This document shows positions 42,121-54,305 of a stretch of 64,000 nucleotides of DNA, piece after piece. The first letter of the stretch is position 1. Each line of letters begins with the position of its first letter. The notes under the pieces are model-generated. The model was given only the letters and a program-made list of their open reading frames with translations. It was not told where the DNA came from and ran no database searches. Made by a program: the position numbers and the translations under genes. Source of the DNA: Piliocolobus tephrosceles (taxonomy: Eukaryota > Chordata > Mammalia > Primates > Cercopithecidae); contig NC_045443.1 of assembly GCF_002776525.5 (NCBI RefSeq), forward strand, positions 44,966,953 through 45,030,952. The letters are read 5' to 3'.

Positions 42121-43690
42121 AAGCACCGGCTGATCTGCCTGGGTCATACACTCTTAGGGCATCTTAGCATTTTAGAGCTGGAAGGCAATTCTCAAAAGCT
42201 CTTAGGCCCACCCTGTCGTAAGACAAATAATGACACTGACACATTTGCAAAACAAGTCCCTAGCAGAACGAAGGTAAAACCCCAAATCTCTCTTTTGACT
42301 CAAAAGGCTTCCATTGTAACTGTTCTCTTCCTATTTCTTTATGTCTTTATTTTCACATTTGTTGCTTTATATTTGGGATTGTGTTTTTTTTTTTTTTTTT
42401 CTTTCTGTAACTGGCGGGCCAGTTATGTACAATTTAGGCTAATAGTAAATTTCATTGCATTTTCTGAGCACGCATTAATAGAGAATGAAAAAATAACAAG
42501 AACAGAAGCAATAATGGCCTTTTCTAGCATGACCTCCTTTTTAGGGTCAGTCACATGATAGGTAGCTGCAGAAAACCAGCCTAGTATGAAAGATCAGTCC
42601 TAGATAATCCGGGACAATCATGGAGTTGCTTACAAATATACATTAGATGTAATAATATGCGGAGAGATCTACTTAATAATAACGTGTGGAGAGATACCTA
42701 TGTATCTGCAAGGATTTAGGCCACCCTATTAAAAGTGCACCTGGCGAGCACAAGTGCAGGACTTTGGCACTTTTCCGGTTAACCTGCTAGATGTAGATGG
42801 CCAAACCAGATCATTCAGGCCAGTGGTGATTTTTGAACCTAAATATTCTGGTTTGGCTGTTTTCATTTGTAAAATTAACCTGATACTTGCCAAATCACAG
42901 CTTCATTCATGCTCTATGAAGAGAAAAGTAATGCTCATGTGAGTGTGAACGCACATGTGATTTAATATGTGTATTTACATATAACTCAGCTTTGTCGAAA
43001 TGAGATAATATGTACTCAGACATTCAGCCCACAAATGGTGTGCAATTTGGGTATCTAATCCTAATATCTCTAGGAATGTTTGAGGTGGGAATGGAGTTGG
43101 GCTTATGTTTCTTTCAGTCACTTCTGGCTCTAAGTTCCTGCTTCTATGGAATTTTATCTCTTTTTTTTAATGTCTTATCTCTTGTGGACATTTCCACCTC
43201 CACCTCCATTGATTCAAACATGTAATTCAGCCCATATTTCTTAATTTCTCTAAGATGTTACCACAAAGACCAGGCGGAGTCTACTGCATGTGGACTACTG
43301 TAGAACTGAAAGTAACTGAGAGGCAGTTCTTTGCTGCATAACAGAATCAGTCATAATGTTGATTACTATAATCTTTGTCCTTAAAAGTCTTTCAGCTCTT
43401 TCCCCTCCCCATATTCCCACCACGGGGAATTGTATTCTACTTGGACTCAAGCCTCCTACCATGTTGTGGCTCCTTCCTCTCCAGTCTCCTTCTGAACTAA
43501 CCATCCCTCACCCACAAATTCCTATGCTGGTTATCTCTGTCTCAGTCAAAGCCCACTCCATGCAAAGACTGCCTTCCACAACCCAAATGGCCCCTCATGG
43601 TGTTTTTCAACAAAATGTTTGAGGAAGAATTTTCCCTGTCAGTGACAGAGGCTCCTTTCCCAACACGCCAACACCTTGTGTTACAGACAG
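42121..43690. other. Unrecognised stretch
   Basis: Part of 42150-42260 ('cattttagagctggaaggca') recalls an ancient mammalian repeat I cannot name. The rest is unique, AT-rich and non-genic. A T17 run lies at 42386-42402. Confidence 0.4.
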
Positions 43691-43792
43691 CAGTCTGTGT
43701 GCTAGTGTGTACCTGTGAATGTATGTGCAAGCATGGGTGAGAGCATATGTACGTACAAGTGTATGTATGTGTGACTGTGTGTGTGCACGTAC
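43691..43792 (+). repeat. Degenerate (TG)n-rich tract
   Basis: 'tgtgtgctagtgtgtacctg' to 'gtgtgactgtgtgtgtgcac'. TG/TATG units with many interruptions. Confidence 0.85.
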
Positions 43793-44425
43793 AGGGAGAG
43801 CCCTAAGAACTAGATCAAATGTTATTGGGAAAAGGCACAAAGTAGATGTTTAGACTCATTCATTAGGTGTTGGATCCAGAGCTAGGAAATCCCACATGTC
43901 AGTCTTATGAGGGTCCCAAGGAGAGGATTCCCTATACCCAAACTGCATCTGCTTGAAAATTAATTAATTATTTAATTGTGAAATGACATAGAGATGATGC
44001 AAAGGAAAATAAAGAGATAGAGCCACGGGGAAATGGAAAGACAGAAAAAGAATTCATTGAACAGCAAGTTCCAAGGTCATCTTGATTCTCAGAGACCTGG
44101 GCTACAGTGACTTGCCACACACGCCACTGGGAGGGACAAAGTTAGGTAGGAGTTTCTACTTCTTGGGCATGGAAAACCGTGGGGAGGGGGAGCAAGGTGA
44201 GCTATATAGCCTCTCCCTCCCCAGAGATCTCTGAGGCCCAAGATAGTCCACCAGTAAAAATGGAGCCAGGTCCTGGCCTTCCTGGAGGGAGAAGGAGGGC
44301 AAGGATGAGCTCTGAAAGCCAAACCTAGTTTAAGAGATTTCCAAGCAAAGGAACATGAGCCCAGCTGCACCCCCAGAATTAGAAGGATTGGCTTCTTGAA
44401 GGTTCAGGGAACAGGATGGGTTATG
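43793..44425. other. Unrecognised stretch
   Basis: No gene or repeat family. A short AATT-rich patch is near 43958-43978. Confidence 0.4.
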
Positions 44426-44433
44426 TTTGTTTG

Positions 44434-44434
44434 T

Positions 44435-44489
<55 letters not shown>

Positions 44490-44782
44490 TTTTGAGACAG
44501 ATTCTTGCTCTGTCACCAGGCAGGAGTGGAGTGGCACAATTACGACTTACTGCAGTCTCAACCAGCTGGGCTCAAGAAATCCTCGTGCCTTAGCCTCCCA
44601 AATAACTGAGACTACAGGCAGCACTCCCCAACATGCCTGACTACTTTTTTTTTTTTTTATGTTTTGTCCAGACGGGGTCTCCCTCCATTGCCCAGGCTGG
44701 TCTCAAACTCATGGGATTAAATGATCCTCTTGCCTCGCCCTCTCAAAATGCTGGGATTACAAGTGCAAATCACTGCACCTGG
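44434..44782 (-). mobile_element. Alu, antisense, with (TTTA)n tail
   Basis: A (TTTA)n run of about 57 bases (44434-44490) is followed by 'tttgagacagattcttgctc'. The body runs through a T-rich linker (44646-44659) to 'aaatcactgcacctgg'. The tail has become a tetranucleotide microsatellite (AAAT on the sense strand). Confidence 0.93.
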
Positions 44783-45164
44783 TGGAGTTAGCATTTCACC
44801 AGCTCCTTCTCTCACACTGCTTATGTTCCCCAGGGTTTAGAGCCTCCAGAGGAGTGAGGGCTGTAGACAATACGTTCAATGTCACACACGTTACATGGAG
44901 ATGTAGGCAAGACCAGAACGTCAGTGGACATGTGCTAATGGCCTTCCCTACTGTACGTCCAGGCAGCCCTGCTGGGCCCCAGCATAAAGAGGCCTTGAAG
45001 CCTGTGCTCTGCCCTTGTTGCAGGGCAGCACTGCCAAGCCCAGAAGAATCCTCCCTCTACTTACCTCCTCCAGCCCCACTAGATCCTGATCTGGCTTGAA
45101 GAGCTGTGCCCCTCCAACTGGGATGAGTTCTTCAAGGAACGAGAAACGGAGACTGCATCCCAGC

Positions 45165-45300
45165 TCCATCCCTGACTTCTTGTGTGACCTTTGCTAAGTT
45201 GCAGAATCACCTGAGCACCCATTTCCTTGTTTAGGGAATGGCAGTAATGATGACTACTTTGTGGGGTTGTTTTAGGATGAAATGGAGGGTACCTGACTTT
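45165..45300 (+). repeat. MIR remnant, sense
   Basis: 'ttcttgtgtgacctttgcta', 'tttccttgtttagggaatgg' and 'ttgtggggttgttttaggat' follow the MIR middle. Confidence 0.65.
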
Positions 45301-45374
45301 GGTTTGGGGGACAGTGGAACCGGTTATGGCTTCCTCCAGGGCCACATCATGTTGCCCAGTGCTCAAGCACTAAG

Positions 45375-45475
45375 CACTTGAGGGCAGGGACAAGTCTCAC
45401 TTATCTCTGTGCCCTCGGTACCTGCCACGATGCCCAGCTCATTCTATGGTATCCAGTATGCATGTGTTGAGCTAA
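45375..45475 (+). repeat. L2 3' end, sense
   Basis: 'ttgagggcagggacaagtct' and 'tgccctcggtacctgccacg' followed by 'gcatgtgttgagctaaattt' match the L2 terminus. Confidence 0.65.
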
Positions 45476-45560
45476 ATTTGGCAAGTCAGAAGGTCATGAG
45501 AAGGAAGCATCTGACAGGTTCTGTCTGTCACCTTCAAAGGGCAAGGACCTGAGTCCCCAA

Positions 45561-45594
45561 CCCCCCCCCCGGGCCCCCCCCCCCCCCCCCCCCC
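45561..45594 (+). repeat. C10-GGG-C21 homopolymer tract
   Basis: Ten C (45561-45570), three G, then 21 C (45574-45594). The minus strand is a G21 run. Length in a draft assembly should be treated with caution. Confidence 0.9.
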
Positions 45595-45599
45595 AGCCC

Positions 45600-46044
45600 C
45601 ACCCAGCTCTCACCGTCTCTCAGCACTTCCTCTTCCCCTCATTTCTCTCTTGGGCCAAGGATCACCCTGGGAGTGTCCCATATGGGTGTGCTGTGATGAT
45701 GTGCCCTGCTCTTGCCTGATTAGCTTCCACAACTGCTCCACCTGACCCCAGGGCTCTGCACACTCCCTGGGCCCCATTACTCCATCAGGCCTGGACCCCC
45801 TCTCACCACACCCTCCTCACTCACCTAGTCTCCAGATAAAATATAGGATGCCCAATTAAATTTGAATGTCAGATGTACCTATACTAAAAGAAATTATTGT
45901 TTATCTGAAATTAAAATGTAACTGGTATCCTGTAGTTTTATTTGCGAAGTCTGGAAAGGCTACTTAGGCAGTGCCCTTCTACCAACCACAGTCTTCCCTT
46001 CCTCCATACCTGTCTTCCACTCCCACCAGATCCTAAATGACCTT
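45600..46044. other. Unrecognised stretch
   Basis: Pyrimidine-rich first half, nothing recognised. 45830-45960 is AT-rich. Confidence 0.4.
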
Positions 46045-47014
<970 letters not shown>

Positions 47015-47049
47015 AAAGACAATTCTTCATACTTCCTGGAAATTGAAAT

Positions 47050-47900
47050 GGAGGAGCTGAGGGTTGGCAGCAGGCAGGCCAGTCATGAGGCCACTGTGGA
47101 GTCCAGGTAAGAGAGGATGGTGGCTTAGAAAAACCAGGGCCATGGTGGCCATTGAGATGAATGGTGGAAAAGCAAGTGCATTTTGTGTGCGATCTGGTGG
47201 ACTGGACGGTATATTGGATGCAAAAGGTAAGGCAGCACCAAGGACCACGGTCTTCAGCAACTAGAAAGATGAAGGTGAGGCAGGTTAGATTGGGGGTGAC
47301 AGAGAGGAATCAAGGGTTGTCATCTGGATGCATTACGTTGAAATGTGTGCGAGGCCTCCAACAGAATTGTCCAGGGGAACTGCTTCTGGGAGTCAGAACG
47401 CAGAGGAAGAATGGGGTTTGCCACCATACAGATGGTGTCTAAACCACAGAAATATGGCAGAGGGGATGGCAGTACCAAGTCCATGCAGCACTGGCTTTCC
47501 AGTCACTTTGAAGAGAAACCTGCCAAGAGGCCTGAGAAGGAATCACAGACAAGGTAAGAAGGAACCAGAAGGACAGCGCCACAATGGGGGAGCAGAAGGG
47601 AAAAGAGAAGGCCTCGGGAGGGCAGTCAGTTGAGTCCGGGCTGCTGGGAGAGGACATGGGAGGCACAGAAGCGCTCCTCAGGCCGAGTTTCATGTGAAGA
47701 GCTGCAGTGGAGCAGTGGCTGGGGCTGAGAGAGGAAGTAGAGGCAGCAAGTGGCCCTGCTCTTGTGAGGAGGATGGCTGTGGAAGGGTCAGTGCGATGGA
47801 CTGGCAAAGATGGATCCTGGAGAGGGATACTTTTAGAGATGAGAAGTAGAGCATGCTGATGGGAACGGTCCAGGAGAAAGCAGGGTGGGGTTGGAGGTCA
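47050..47900 (-). repeat. L2 LINE, antisense, ORF-derived part
   Basis: 'gtaagagaggatggtggctt', 'gtggtggccattgagatgaa' hints, 'acggtatattggatgcaaaa', and 'agattgggggtgacagagag' with 'aggaatcaagggttgtcatc' follow antisense L2 order upstream of the 46045 piece. Boundaries at the right end are unclear. Confidence 0.6.
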
Positions 47901-48532
47901 GGAGAAGATATGAAGGACAGCTGAGGCACCCCCCCTCAGGTGACCCCCCCTCGCTTTCCTTCACTAAGGCGAGGGAGCCATGGCCCTGGGACCTGGACTC
48001 AGGCTTGGATGGAAGGCAGAGGCCCAGCCCTCGCTAGGGTGGAGAAAGCCATGGAGGGGAGGACCTGCCTTTGCTCTGGAAATAGAAAACCAACACTGGT
48101 AACTGAGTAACTCTTGGAGAGGGGTGCAAAGGCACTGGCAAAATCTGAAGGAACAAAAAAAACCTGTCCCGCTTGGGCAGCGAGGTGGATCGGATGTAGG
48201 CGGTGCAGCGGCCTGACCTGCAGGGGCCACAGAGCTCTTCCCAGTCCTGCCCGGCCACAGCCAAAAGCGATGGTTTCTGGGAGGCAGAGCATCGCTAAGA
48301 AAAGATCAGGCGCTCAGCCCCAGGCCGGCAAGTCCCATTTCCTCTACCCACCGCCACTGCCTGCTCCGACTGCAGCCTGGCGCACCACCCGGACAGACAG
48401 ACAGACGGACAGACAGACAGAGGCGGGCCTTGCAGCCTCCGCCAGCAGAGAAGGCCTGCGCGCGGGATCCAGCAAGGCCAATGCCCTGCCTCCCTCCAAC
48501 CACCGCCCACCCTTCTCTGACCTCGCCAGCGC
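47901..48532. other. GC-rich stretch before gap
   Basis: No repeat apart from a (GACA/GACG)n patch at 48391-48421. CpG content rises toward the gap ('gcctgcgcgcgggatcc'). Frames here continue through the N run and are meaningless. Confidence 0.45.
48391..48421 (+). repeat. (GACA)n short tandem repeat
   Basis: 'ggacagacagacagacggac' and on to 48421. About seven units with one CGG interruption. Confidence 0.9.
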
Positions 48533-48932
48533 NNNNNNNNNNNNNNNNNNNNNNNNNNNNNNNNNNNNNNNNNNNNNNNNNNNNNNNNNNNNNNNNNNNN
48601 NNNNNNNNNNNNNNNNNNNNNNNNNNNNNNNNNNNNNNNNNNNNNNNNNNNNNNNNNNNNNNNNNNNNNNNNNNNNNNNNNNNNNNNNNNNNNNNNNNNN
48701 NNNNNNNNNNNNNNNNNNNNNNNNNNNNNNNNNNNNNNNNNNNNNNNNNNNNNNNNNNNNNNNNNNNNNNNNNNNNNNNNNNNNNNNNNNNNNNNNNNNN
48801 NNNNNNNNNNNNNNNNNNNNNNNNNNNNNNNNNNNNNNNNNNNNNNNNNNNNNNNNNNNNNNNNNNNNNNNNNNNNNNNNNNNNNNNNNNNNNNNNNNNN
48901 NNNNNNNNNNNNNNNNNNNNNNNNNNNNNNNN
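48533..48932. other. Assembly gap, 400 N
   Basis: Four hundred N between GC-rich edges. Its size differs from the two 100-N gaps, so it may be an estimate. A second CpG-rich feature could be hidden here. Confidence 0.99.
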
Positions 48933-50290
48933 GTCCCTCTCTGGCCTCACCCCTGTCCCCAGGCTCACTGCCAAGCTCGCAGGAAGCAGAGGTGCGTCTC
49001 CCCCTGCAGCAGACCACCCTGGCCCTGCTGCTGTCCAGTCCCCAGGCCTGCCCTTCTCCACCCTGCGCCAGGACAGCAGGGCCTTCAGGGAAAGGAGGGG
49101 CCAGGCTGCAGGGAGTGGGGCTGGGCCTGCCCTCCTGAGGAGGAAAGGAAGGTGAGAGTCAGTGACCTGAGAAGTTTCCATGAACTCTGGCCATGAGGGA
49201 ACAGGGGGGCACCAGGAGGCTGGGCCCCACACAGCCGGAGGGAGCCACCTGGCAAAGTGGTTTTCCTACCATCAATTTCTAATTGGATCTTGAGGTAAAC
49301 AGACACACCGGACCTGCCCTGAGGAAGGAGGCAGGTTGGGAACTGCTTGCCACCATGGGCATTAGAGGAGCCAGAGGTATCTGGAGCAGGGGGTGGGGAT
49401 CAGGGCTGTGGACAGCCCGGCCGTCCATCCTGGGCAAGGAGAGATGGCTTGCCCAGGAAGGACGGTAAAGGCTGTTCCCATCCCCACTCCCCCTGGCGCT
49501 GTTAAGGTACTGTCTGTTGATGGGTAAACTGAGTGCATGTAAGTGAGAGAGAAGGGGTCATGGTTGGTCTAAGGAAGCAACCAGTTCAACACCTCCAGCT
49601 GCTGACTCGGCTGCCTCCCGTCCCCAGCCCTCAACACCTCCTTCCTAATCTGACGGGAACAAAGACGCCGCCAGTTTCCAGTTGTAAAAGTTGGAGGAAC
49701 AATCAAGAACAAAGATCAAGGCTTCACATTTTCCATGACATTGGTGCAGGGGCGGGGACACCATGCCTACCTGGCACAGTCCCCATTCCCCATGCCCTCT
49801 GGGAAGCAGGAAACTGCCATGTGGGCATGGGCAGTGCCAGCCTCTCCATTAGCATGGCGCCTCCCCTGGGATGGCCTGGGTGGCTGTCTTGGCCAGGCCA
49901 GGCTGTCTCTGCAGAGCCTCCTGAACTCGGGGTCCCTCAAGCCCCAGTTCCTCCCATTTCTGGGAGATCAGCCAGCCTCAGAGGCCAGGAGCTGGGAAGC
50001 AGAGAGCCCACCCAGGAGACCCCCAAACCCGTAGCACTATACAGAGGTCAATGGTCAGAGGGAGAAGGGCAGGGGGACAGCAGACAGAGGACTGGAGGTA
50101 TGGATTTGGGGGTGGGTGGGGTTGTAGAGGTGGTGAAGGAGCAGAGTTCTGGAATCCATTTGCAAGATGTCAAAGGGCAGCTGAGACTGGGCTGCTTCTC
50201 AAGGTATGGCTGACATTGACTAGTCTCCTTGTCCTCCCACCCCTCTGGCACCCTATTCTCGCAGCTTCTGGGGGAGCTAGGCACGTAGTG
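48933..50290. other. GC-rich unique stretch with a long ATG-initiated frame
   Basis: No repeat recognised. The plus strand is open from an ATG at 49560 to 50213 (217 codons). It is Pro/Gly/Ser/Gln-rich with no known domain. Discussed in findings and not called as a gene. Confidence 0.45.
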
Positions 50291-50294
50291 ATGA

Positions 50295-50645
50295 GTCCAC
50301 CCAGGTAAACAGATGATGATACATCTGTTTAATGGAGTACTCTTCAGCTGTTAAAAGTGACATAAACCCATTGATGCTGGCAGAGAAAATGACCAAGGTT
50401 TAGTAAGTGGGAAAAAAAGGTGAAAAATGATATGTAGATTATGATACCATTTTGTTAACAATAAACCTAATACTACTACATTTGGATATGTGTATCTAAA
50501 TCATGTAAATAACTATATATTTGAATGTACTTGAAAGAAGTATACACAGATAAATATGAAATAGTTAAAAGAAATTATATCTGAGATAATTTAGACTTAG
50601 ACATTTGTATATGAATTTTTATAATAAGCATGTATGATTTTATAA
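50295..50645 (+). repeat. L1M 3' end, sense
   Basis: 'atctgtttaatggagtactc', 'ttcagctgttaaaagtgaca', 'tagattatgataccattttg' match the 3' part of L1M/L1ME elements. It ends in A-rich sequence ahead of the CA tract. Confidence 0.75.
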
Positions 50646-50720
50646 TAAAGAAAGAAGGTGAGGGCAGAGAAAATGGTTCGGAACAATCCAAGTCAGTGGA
50701 TAGATGTGGACATGCGAGGT

Positions 50721-50921
50721 ACACATGCACACACACGCGCGCGCACACACACACACGCACACACATACACACATGCCCACACATGCACACAATGCACACA
50801 CATTCACATCTACATGTACACACATTCACACACATGCATATATGCACACACATGTACACACACATGCACACACCCCCACATCCACACACATGCACACCCA
50901 CACACGCACACACACACACAC
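50721..50921 (+). repeat. Long compound (CA)n/(CACG)n/(CATG)n tract
   Basis: 'acacatgcacacacacgcgc' to 'cacacgcacacacacacaca'. About 200 bases of nearly continuous alternating purine-pyrimidine with CG, TG and CCC interruptions. Opens several spurious His/Thr and Cys/Val frames. Confidence 0.97.
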
Positions 50922-51344
50922 CAAGCACACCTGGCCCACCAAGGAGGGCACACCTAGTGCATCTGGCAAAACTTGGGCAGCACTTGGCTCAGGCACATAC
51001 CCACAATCCTGGGTTCCCTTGGCACGTGTCAGGAAGGGCCCAAGGCTCTCTCAAGTCACTGATCCTATCTCAGGTCCGCTCAGCTCCTCTAGCTTTCCCA
51101 GCCTCCAACTCACCTCCCTGGGAGCCTTGCCATTTCTTGCCAGGTACTCAGGAACCAGGATCCTATTGATAAAGCCAGGAGAGTCAAAAATTGCTGGTGA
51201 ACAGCACCCCTCCTGGCTATGAAGATGGCCTCCCTCTTCTCTAGGGCACTGGGGTGCTATCTGCAATGCTGGACTGTCCCAGAGTTTCCTGTGGATTCTA
51301 GTTTGACCAAGGAACACCCTGGGAAACACCCAGTCAATCCAAAA
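50922..51344. other. Unrecognised stretch
   Basis: No gene or repeat recognised. Confidence 0.4.
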
Positions 51345-51490
51345 CATGATTCTGGTTCTGCCACTCATTTCTTCTCTGGTATTGGACTAGTTATTTAACC
51401 TTCCTGAGCATCAGTTTCCTCAACAGTAAAATAGGAATAATAAGGTGATTGTGAAACTCAAAGATGATAATATCTAAGAAACTACAGTCT
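51345..51490 (+). repeat. MIR SINE, sense, partial
   Basis: 'gattctggttctgccactca', 'catcagtttcctcaacagta' and 'aaataggaataataaggtga' in order. Confidence 0.8.
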
Positions 51491-53584
51491 TTAGAAGACA
51501 AACAAGGAAATGATGACACAAACTTCAGGATCCCAGTTCCCTCAGGGTGGGGCAGGGGTTGTGATCAGGGAAGAACACAAGGCTTCTAGAGCGCCAGCAG
51601 TGTTCTAAGACCTGACCTAGGCAGTGAAAACCTAGGTGTTTGATTTATAATTATTTATTAATCTGTACATATATATTTAATATACATATGCTATGTTTCA
51701 CAGTAAGAAAACAAAAGTAAATACTTTGGACATTTTCCTGCTCAGTATAAATGTAAAAGTAGTGGTAGGAAGTGCAAATTCCCATCTTCATACCCTCAGA
51801 GGAGCATCTGGGACTCTAAATTTCGCCTGGTTTCCCAGGGAATTGAAAACAGGTAGACAGTGGTAGGGCTGTGGCTGAGTTTGCTGGATGGCAAGGATCA
51901 GCTAATGAGTAGAGATTCCAGTTATAAATTCAGACCAATGTCGTTCTCCTTGCTGGTGGGTGCCCAGGAGGGCAGATGACTTTCTGAGAGGCTGTCAGTC
52001 CACTCCAAACAGCCCTACCTCCTGTGGTCTCTCTCCCCCAGAGACTGTTGAGGACAGCGGCCTCATCTCCCCACTCTTGAATTCTTGCCCGGGGTGGTCC
52101 TCACCCCTGCAAAGCTCCCTGGACGCTAGACAGGCCCCTTTCCACGACTACCCACCACCCTACTCTTCAACACAGCCCCTTCCTTGGGCCTCGGCACCCC
52201 ACCTTGCTGGCCCCAGACAAGGACCTCTGCCTTCCCCAGCCTCCCAAACCCCCCACATCCCCAGCCCTTCCTCCCCTGCTATGGGTTCCCCTAGACTTTG
52301 AGGAACACTCTGCCACTGAGCACAGGCATCACCCCCTTTCATCAGCCCGCTGACTTGGCAATCTCCCCACAGTGAAGGTGGAGGGAGCTCTCAGGAGAAG
52401 CCAGGACAGAGGCGGGGCCTCCTGCCCACCCAGGCCCTGGACCCTGGGCATCGGGCAACCCTCAGGACTGAGCCCACCCTGCCATCGGAGGCCACAGGAA
52501 TGTCCATGAGGGCCTGGCCAGGGAGCTGCCCAGTGGTCATCAACGCCCTCCCCCCACATCTGACTTGCTCCGTGTCTCTCTGACTCAGCTTCTGTTTGAC
52601 TCTGTGATTTAGTTTCTCTCCCATCCTTGATTTTCTGTGGGTCTCTGTCTTCACAGTCCCCAGCCTGCACAAGGGTAGCATGAGCCTTTCCTCCGTCTGC
52701 GTGTGGGGGGACCCTGGGCCTCTGAGCCTGGCAGTCTGCCTGCACCAGGGTCCGCTCTGTCCGGGAGGTCTCCCCAGCCCCACCGAGGGAGGTGGCTGAG
52801 GTGAAGAAAGAAGCCGAGGGCCTCGGTGGCAGAGCTGGGCTGAAAGGAAAGAAGAAGCTGATGAAAGCAGGGCGCTGGAGGACGGGCCGTGGAAGGGCGA
52901 AAGGGAACTGCGCTGTTAGTTGAATGGGCGCATTGGAGGCAGGTGGGGGTGGCCGAGGTGTTACATAATCAGAGCTGAAAAGGAGTTGAGTTTTGGAGAA
53001 AAACAAGATCTTAGGGGAAATAAAGTTGGATTACAGGGATGGGCTCCGATACTAAGAAGTTCTTTTCAGTGTCTAACTTCAATCCTGCCTGCGGCAGAAC
53101 TAGCTTTCTCCATGTGTAGCTCTTGCATCCTGGAAACTCACGCAGGGCATAATGTGAAAGGAAGCGCGAGAGTGCTTGTGAAGGGCAGAGTCTTTCTCCT
53201 TGGCCTGCGAAGCCACCACAGTGTCCCATCCCCACCGCCAACCACCTGATAGCTCCCCAGTCCTTGGCATGGCCCAGAGACCAAGCTGTTGGCAGTGGCA
53301 GCTCCTGGCTGTTTAGACAATCTTCCTTTCACAAGTTTATTTATTATTCTTTTCCCACCTCTCCACCCCTTCCCCACCAGCTGCTTAAAATATTTTTCAA
53401 ACAGAAAAATCCAACCACAGCTGGAAACCAACCCTAAAGTTAGTCCGGAACGTGGGAGCTGCCAGGGAAAATTGCTGGGGCTCAGGCTGTGGGAGGAAGG
53501 GCCTGAGCCGCGGAGACGGGCTTGCTCTGCAGGGGCTTGCAGCAGGGACACAGATGCAGGGAGAGGGCACTGAGCACTGTCATC
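51491..53584. other. Unique non-genic stretch
   Basis: Two kilobases, GC-rich from 51950 to 52900. No repeat recognised. The minus strand is open for 225 codons (52329-53006) but begins at TTG and has no Met until late. An AT-rich patch lies at 51640-51690. Confidence 0.45.
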
Positions 53585-53715
53585 ATCCTACAAACAGTCA
53601 GCAAGAACCGGCTGCGCACCAGGCCCTGCGCCAGGACCCTCAGGGACACAAACCGCCTTAAGAAAAAGGGGCCGACCCCATTCTCAAGAAGTTACAGGCT
53701 TAATAAGGAGGTAAG
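53585..53715 (-). repeat. L2 3' region, antisense
   Basis: 'gcaccaggccctgcgccagg' and 'cattctcaagaagttacagg' resemble antisense L2 ('gccaggcactgtgct...aaggagcttaca'). Confidence 0.6.
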
Positions 53716-53734
53716 GCATAGACACAAACACTCC

Positions 53735-54305
53735 AGTGGCAATCACAGCATGCACTTATAGGGTGTTTGCCATGTACAAGGTCCTGACCTAAGCACTTTA
53801 CATGTAGTAATTCATTAAAAACCCTCATAAGCCCTGTAAGAAAGGTACTCTTATTATTCCCATCTTATAGAGGAGGAAACTGAGGCACACAGAAGGTAAG
53901 AAACTCTTTAAAAAAAAAAAAAGACAAGAGTTGCACTCTGTTGCCCAGGTTGAAGTGCAGTGACACAATCATAGCTTGTTGCAGCCACAACCTCCTGGGC
54001 TCAGGTGATCCTTCCACCTCAGACTCCCAAGTAGCTGGGTCTACAGGTGCACATCACCAAGCCTGGCTAACTTTTACTTATGTTTTATTTTTGTACAGGC
54101 AGGGTTTAACCATTTTGTTCAGGCTGGTCTCGAACACTGGGTTCAAGTGATCTGCCCACATCAGCCTCCCAAAGTGCTGGGATTACAGGTGTGAGCCACC
54201 GCACCCAGCCAAGAAACTGTCACACCACAATACAACTAGTAAACAGTGGAGTCAGGATCTGGGCCCAGGGAATCTGTCCTGAATCCATCTTAGCGGCTAT
54301 GCTAT
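53735..54305 (-). repeat. MIR SINE, antisense, split by an Alu
   Basis: Left piece to 53908 ('cctgacctaagcactttaca', 'ttatagaggaggaaactgag', 'gcacacagaaggtaagaaac') and right piece from 54211 ('aagaaactgtcacaccacaa', 'gtggagtcaggatctgggcc') form one antisense MIR once the Alu is removed. Confidence 0.92.
53909..54210 (-). mobile_element. Alu (AluJ/S-like), antisense, with target-site duplication
   Basis: Tail, then 'ttgcactctgttgcccaggt', ending 'gtgagccaccgcacccagcc'. 'aagaaact' flanks it at 53898-53905 and 54211-54218, inside the MIR. The tail is unusual: T3 then A13 on the plus strand instead of poly-T. Confidence 0.95.

Noticed and set aside
48114..49196. Frame of 360 codons on the plus strand, with 240- and 308-codon frames on the minus strand
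   Set aside because: All run through 400 N that are read as undefined residues, so their length is an artefact of the gap.
50575..51222. His/Thr-rich and Cys/Val-rich frames of up to 179 codons
   Set aside because: Translations of the CA/GT tract.
52329..53006. 225-codon minus-strand frame
   Set aside because: Starts at TTG with no Met in the first two-thirds, lies in GC-rich DNA where stops are rare, and shows no domain.
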